Made by a program: the position numbers and the translations under genes
In this document: in pieces, positions 60,380 to 64,000 of the stretch
Layout of the letters: every line of letters begins with the position of its first letter
How positions within the stretch are numbered: position 1 is the stretch's first letter
Assembly (NCBI RefSeq): GCF_024448335.1
Contig: NZ_JAMOHM010000005.1
Coordinates: 237,613-301,612, forward strand
Origin: Stutzerimonas frequens
GTDB lineage: Bacteria; Pseudomonadota; Gammaproteobacteria; Pseudomonadales; Pseudomonadaceae
DNA: 64,000 nt
Direction: 5' to 3'
The notes under the pieces: model-generated
What the model saw: the letters and a program-made list of their open reading frames with translations, nothing else
Told to the model about the DNA's origin: nothing
The model's database searches: none

Positions 60380-63300
60380 CGGCGTGAACCAGGCGCTGAA
60401 TGGCTTCGAGCAGGACAGACTCCTGATACGGCTTACCCAGATACTCGTTGACACCGATGCCGAGCGCCCGATCGCGGTGTTTTTCGCCTGTACGCGAGGT
60501 GATCATGATGATCGGCAGGTCCTTCAGACGCTCGTCGTGACGCACCAGCGTGGCCACCTCGAAACCGTCCATGCGCGGCATTTCAATATCTAGCAGCATG
60601 ATGTCCGGCTTGCGCTCCTGCAGCTGGGTGATAGCGTCCACTCCGTCCTTGGCGGTCAGCACGTTCATGCCGTTGCGCTCCAGCAGACGGCTGGTCACCT
60701 TGCGCACGGTGACCGAGTCGTCGACGACCATGACCAGGGTTGGCCGCTCGCTCTCCGTCTCGACGGGCTCCTGCGGTAGCTCGAGCAGGCGAGGCTGATG
60801 CAGTTGAGTGAGCTGGTGGGCATGCAGCACGCGAATGGTAGCCAGCAGGTCGAGAATCACCACCACGCGGCCGTCACCGAGGATGGTCGCGCCGGAGATG
60901 CCATGTACACCAGCAAACTGCGGGCCGAGGCTCTTCACCACGATTTCGCGGGAGCCGGCCAGGCTGTCGACCTGCACCGCGACGCTGTGCTCTTTCGAGC
61001 GCACCAGGATCACCGGCAGCGGCAGACTCTGTCCGACCAGCTTCGGCTTCTGCCCGTTGTTCAGCAGATCACCGAGGTAGCGCAGTTCGTACGCCTGCCC
61101 GGCGTACTCGAAACGCGGTGCATCCGGCTGGTAGTAGGCCTCCAGCTCGTACGGCGAGACCCGTACGATGCCCTCGATGGTATTCAGCGGAATCGCATAG
61201 AGATCCTCACCGGAATAGACCATCAGCGCCCGGTTGACCGACACCGTGAATGGCAGGCGAATCAGGAAGCGTGTGCCCTGACCGAGGGTCGATTCGATGC
61301 TCATGGAGCCGCCGAGCTGCTTGACCTCCGAGTGCACCACGTCCATGCCGACGCCGCGGCCGGAGATCTGCGTGACGCGCTCGGCGGTGGAGAAGCCGGC
61401 TTCGAGAATGAACTGGAGAATCTCGTGCTCGGACAGATCGCTACCAATGGACATCAGGCCGCGCTCGATCGCCTTGCGCCGCACCGCCTCCAGGTTGATA
61501 CCGCCACCGTCATCCGCCAGGGTCAGCAGGATATCGCCACCTTCACGCGCCAGGTCCAGACGGATCGTGCCCTGCTCGGGCTTGCCGGCGGCCCGGCGCC
61601 GCTCGACCGACTCGATGCCGTGGTCGACGGCGTTGCGCAGCATGTGTTCGAGAGGCGCGACGATGCGCTCAAGAACGCTACGATCCATCTCCCCGGTTGC
61701 GTTGCCGACCATGAATTCGACCTGTTTTCCGAGCTCGCCAGCGACCTGCCGAACGATCCGGCGCAGACGCGGCACCAGGCGCTCGAAGGGCACCATGCGG
61801 GTGCGCATGAGGCCCTCCTGAAGCTCGGTATTGACCCGCGCCTGCTGCAGCAGCAACGTTTCAGCGTCTCGGTTGCGCGCCGCCAGGGTTTCCTTCAGGT
61901 CGAGCAAGTCGGAGGCCGACTCGAACAGCGCACGGGAAAGCTGCTGCAGCTGCGAATGGCGGTCCATCTCCAGCGGATCGAAATCGTCATAGCCAGCGCG
62001 CTCGGCTTCGGCCTGATAGCGGCTGAGAATCTGCGCCTGGGTTTCCGTGTCCAGACGGCGAAGCTGGTCGCGGACACGCTCGATGGTCGCTTCCATCTCG
62101 CCAAGCGTGAACCCGACGTCGCTGACCTGCTGCTCCACCCGGCCACGGAAGATCGAGGTTTCCCCGGCCAGGTTGACCAGCCCCTCCAGCAACTCCGCCG
62201 GTACCTTCACCAGTTCCTGTGGTGCGCGCCGTGCGGCAGCTTCCTGAGCCGCCTGCTGCGCGCGGCGAATGAACGGCAGCACCTTTGCCGGAGCGGGGCT
62301 TGCAGCCGGCTGGACGCTGGCAGCGACAATCGGCTGTAGCAATGCCGCCGGCTGGCCGAGCGGTTGATCAACCTCGACCGGCTCCTCCTGCGGTTGCTCG
62401 GCGCCATCGTCCGCTAGGCCGGCGCGCAGCTGCTCGACATCCCTCAGCAGTGCGTCATATCCCTGTTGTACATCGAGAAACAGGCTGTCCGGCCAGGGCG
62501 CCCCCGACTGCTGGGCCTCGCTCAGGCGCTGTTCCAGATCGTGCGCCAGGTTGCCCAGCGCACCCTGCCCGGCAAGGCGCGCACCGCCCTTGAGTGTATG
62601 CAGAACGCGAAGCATGTCAGCCAGCGGTGCAGCATCGTCGCGGCACGCATCCCAGCGACCAAGGGCTGCCTCCATGTCCTCAAGCAGATCATCGGCCTCC
62701 TCGACGAAAATATCGAGAATTTCGGCCTCAGCAGTCTGTGGAGCATCGTCTTGCGCGGCCTTCAGCGACACGCTGCTGGGCATACTCAGCTGTTCGGCGG
62801 GGCTGTCGCGAAAAGCCTTGATGGTTTCGATCAACCCATCGCCTTTCGGCAACGGTTGATGAGCACGCACGGCCTCGAGCATCTCGGCCAGTCGGTCCTG
62901 ACAGGCTTGCAGCAGCCCGAACAGCTCGGGGCTGGCCCGATAGCGGCCGGCACAAAGCCCCTCGTACAGGTATTCAAGTTCGTGCGCCAGGTCGCCGACC
63001 TCACCGATATCGGCCATCCGCGCACCGCCCTTGAGGGTATGCAGGTCACGCTGTAGCGCTTCGAGCTCGAAACTGTTGTCGACATCGGTCATCCAGCGCT
63101 GCAGGCCGCCAGCAGCACTCTCCAGCAGGTCGAAGCCTTCCTCCAGGAAAATCTCGACCAGTTCCGGATCCCGCTCATTGGCCGGGGTGCTTGCCTCGGT
63201 CTCCGCCGGGTCGATAGGGGCAGAACGATCATCGGTTTCAGGCAGGTCCAGCTCGACCTCCTCGACGAACGTCAACGGATCCGGCATCGGTTCAGTGCTA

Positions 63301-64000
63301 GCTGCATCCTCATCGCTCTGCTCTACCGTAAGCTCATCGAGCTCCGGCAATGGCAGCTCGGCAGTATCGGAAAGCTCGCCCTGCTCCGGCAGGCCGGACA
63401 GCTCATCGGTTGCGCTCGGGCATATGTCGGGGCCGCGATCGAGATCGCCATTGTCAGGCCGAGCCTCGGGTGTCATTTCCTCGACTGGAAAGCTGCCTCC
63501 CTGGCGAAACCCCCGCATCGCATCGATCAGCGCCTCGGCACCGCTCATTGGCTGCTGGCGCTGCAGCTGCTCGAGCTGCAGCGCCAGATGGTCGTGACTG
63601 CGCTGGAGCAGCGCGGCCAGCTCGGCCGAATGGACGTAACGTCCATCGGAAAGCCCCTCGTAAAGCGACTCGAGTTCGTGCGCCAGATCACCAATCGGGC
63701 GAATGGCCGCCATCCGAGCGCCACCCTTGAGGGTATGCAAATCGCGCAACAGCGCCGACAGCGCCATCTGGTTGGACGGATCGGCGAGCCAGCGATCCAG
63801 CGCCTGCCCAGCGCTTTCCATCAGGTCCACAGCCTCGTCGAGGAAGATATCCACCATCTCCGGATCGAAATCTTCCTGCGCTTGTGGCTGCGTCAAATCA
63901 TCTGCAGGCCAGGCTTCGGCTTCGGCTTCGGCTTCGGCTTCGGCTTCGGCTTCGGCTTCGGCTTCGGCTTCGGCTTCGGCTTCGGCTTCGGCTTCGGCTG
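60372..64000 (-). CDS. chpA: ChpA hybrid chemotaxis kinase, C-terminal part (cut by window edge)
   Basis: About 1,208 codons of a much longer gene are present; P. aeruginosa ChpA has about 2,470 residues. Read toward the C terminus there are three Hpt domains, each with intact LHTLKGGAR (His acceptor), near 63,730, 63,030 and 62,590; a CheA dimer/kinase module (LVNLAGETS, LRNAVDHGIES, LADDGGGIN, GRGVGMDVV), a CheW-like domain, and a receiver (VVDDSVTVRKV, LLDIEMPRMDG, GKPYQ). The frame stays open to the edge through an (Ala-Glu)n linker; a TTG at 63896 could be mistaken for the start. It controls pilus motility and cAMP in P. aeruginosa. Confidence 0.93.
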   Translation of the reverse strand, partial: AEAEAEAEAEAEAEAEAEAEAEAEAEAEAWPADDLTQPQAQEDFDPEMVDIFLDEAVDLMESAGQALDRWLADPSNQMALSALLRDLHTLKGGARMAAIRPIGDLAHELESLYEGLSDGRYVHSAELAALLQRSHDHLALQLEQLQRQQPMSGAEALIDAMRGFRQGGSFPVEEMTPEARPDNGDLDRGPDICPSATDELSGLPEQGELSDTAELPLPELDELTVEQSDEDAASTEPMPDPLTFVEEVELDLPETDDRSAPIDPAETEASTPANERDPELVEIFLEEGFDLLESAAGGLQRWMTDVDNSFELEALQRDLHTLKGGARMADIGEVGDLAHELEYLYEGLCAGRYRASPELFGLLQACQDRLAEMLEAVRAHQPLPKGDGLIETIKAFRDSPAEQLSMPSSVSLKAAQDDAPQTAEAEILDIFVEEADDLLEDMEAALGRWDACRDDAAPLADMLRVLHTLKGGARLAGQGALGNLAHDLEQRLSEAQQSGAPWPDSLFLDVQQGYDALLRDVEQLRAGLADDGAEQPQEEPVEVDQPLGQPAALLQPIVAASVQPAASPAPAKVLPFIRRAQQAAQEAAARRAPQELVKVPAELLEGLVNLAGETSIFRGRVEQQVSDVGFTLGEMEATIERVRDQLRRLDTETQAQILSRYQAEAERAGYDDFDPLEMDRHSQLQQLSRALFESASDLLDLKETLAARNRDAETLLLQQARVNTELQEGLMRTRMVPFERLVPRLRRIVRQVAGELGKQVEFMVGNATGEMDRSVLERIVAPLEHMLRNAVDHGIESVERRRAAGKPEQGTIRLDLAREGGDILLTLADDGGGINLEAVRRKAIERGLMSIGSDLSEHEILQFILEAGFSTAERVTQISGRGVGMDVVHSEVKQLGGSMSIESTLGQGTRFLIRLPFTVSVNRALMVYSGEDLYAIPLNTIEGIVRVSPYELEAYYQPDAPRFEYAGQAYELRYLGDLLNNGQKPKLVGQSLPLPVILVRSKEHSVAVQVDSLAGSREIVVKSLGPQFAGVHGISGATILGDGRVVVILDLLATIRVLHAHQLTQLHQPRLLELPQEPVETESERPTLVMVVDDSVTVRKVTSRLLERNGMNVLTAKDGVDAITQLQERKPDIMLLDIEMPRMDGFEVATLVRHDERLKDLPIIMITSRTGEKHRDRALGIGVNEYLGKPYQESVLLEAIQRLVHADV
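63912..63998. repeat. GGCTTC hexanucleotide microsatellite inside chpA
   Basis: Fourteen and a half perfect copies of GGCTTC run to two bases from the window edge. Read on the coding strand they give alternating GCC and GAA codons, (Ala-Glu)14-Ala. Unit loss or gain keeps the frame. Confidence 0.97.

Noticed and set aside
63912..64000. CRISPR-like repeat array at the right edge
   Set aside because: Contiguous hexamers without spacers, in frame within chpA.

Overview
The window is about 64 kb of high-GC (mid-60 %) chromosome from a Pseudomonas-type gammaproteobacterium. The gene order is what I remember from P. aeruginosa. One block is chpA-chpB-chpC, rsmE, bioA, yceI, mexAB-oprM, rhlE, metF, ahcY. 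The other is metK, an ArsR-methyltransferase gene, tktA, epd, pgk, fba. The gene set and lost neighbours fit the P. stutzeri (Stutzerimonas) group best, but the species is inferred. Genes are densely packed. I saw no rRNA or tRNA gene, insertion sequence, prophage or CRISPR array.

Layout. 1-4 kb: RarD permease, GcvR-type ACT regulator, malate synthase G. 4-7.3 kb: an apparent operon of chemoreceptor, outer-membrane porin and a small PstS-like periplasmic protein, behind a FliA (sigma-28)-like promoter. 7.4-13 kb: a cNMP/CBS/DUF294 signalling protein overlapping a DEDDh exonuclease, then a two-subunit sodium:solute symporter of the VC_2705 type on the other strand, followed upstream by a 665-bp AT-rich non-coding stretch. 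13.5-20 kb: retropepsin-like protease, DbpA helicase, YccS, a family-3 solute-binding protein and a YhiN flavoprotein. 20-25.5 kb: two small lipoproteins, a globin-coupled GGDEF/EAL protein with a hemerythrin gene beside it, a DUF3509-like protein, a methyltransferase and a stand-alone receiver protein.

25.5-31.8 kb (minus strand): tktA, epd, pgk, two small lipoproteins (one a lysozyme-inhibitor type) and fba. 31.9-34.5 kb: LysR regulator, Fe(II)/2-oxoglutarate oxygenase of the HxE clade and LysE exporter, which look inserted into an otherwise conserved neighbourhood. 34.5-36.8 kb: an ArsR-methyltransferase fusion (SahR type) and metK, behind a perfect 21-bp inverted repeat. 36.8-44.7 kb: YadGH-type ABC exporter, ferric-reductase-like flavocytochrome, LigB, DUF1090 protein, class II cytochrome c, a six-cysteine periplasmic protein and a CPA1 antiporter.

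44.7-47.2 kb: ahcY behind an SAH riboswitch, then metF. With sahR-metK this covers most of the activated methyl cycle, apparently with both protein and RNA control by S-adenosylhomocysteine. 47.4-58.9 kb: rhlE, a MexAB-OprM/TtgABC efflux operon without its usual adjacent repressor gene, yceI-cytochrome b561, bioA and rsmE. 58.9-64 kb: chpC, chpB and the C-terminal part of chpA, cut by the window edge inside a hexanucleotide repeat that encodes an (Ala-Glu)n linker.
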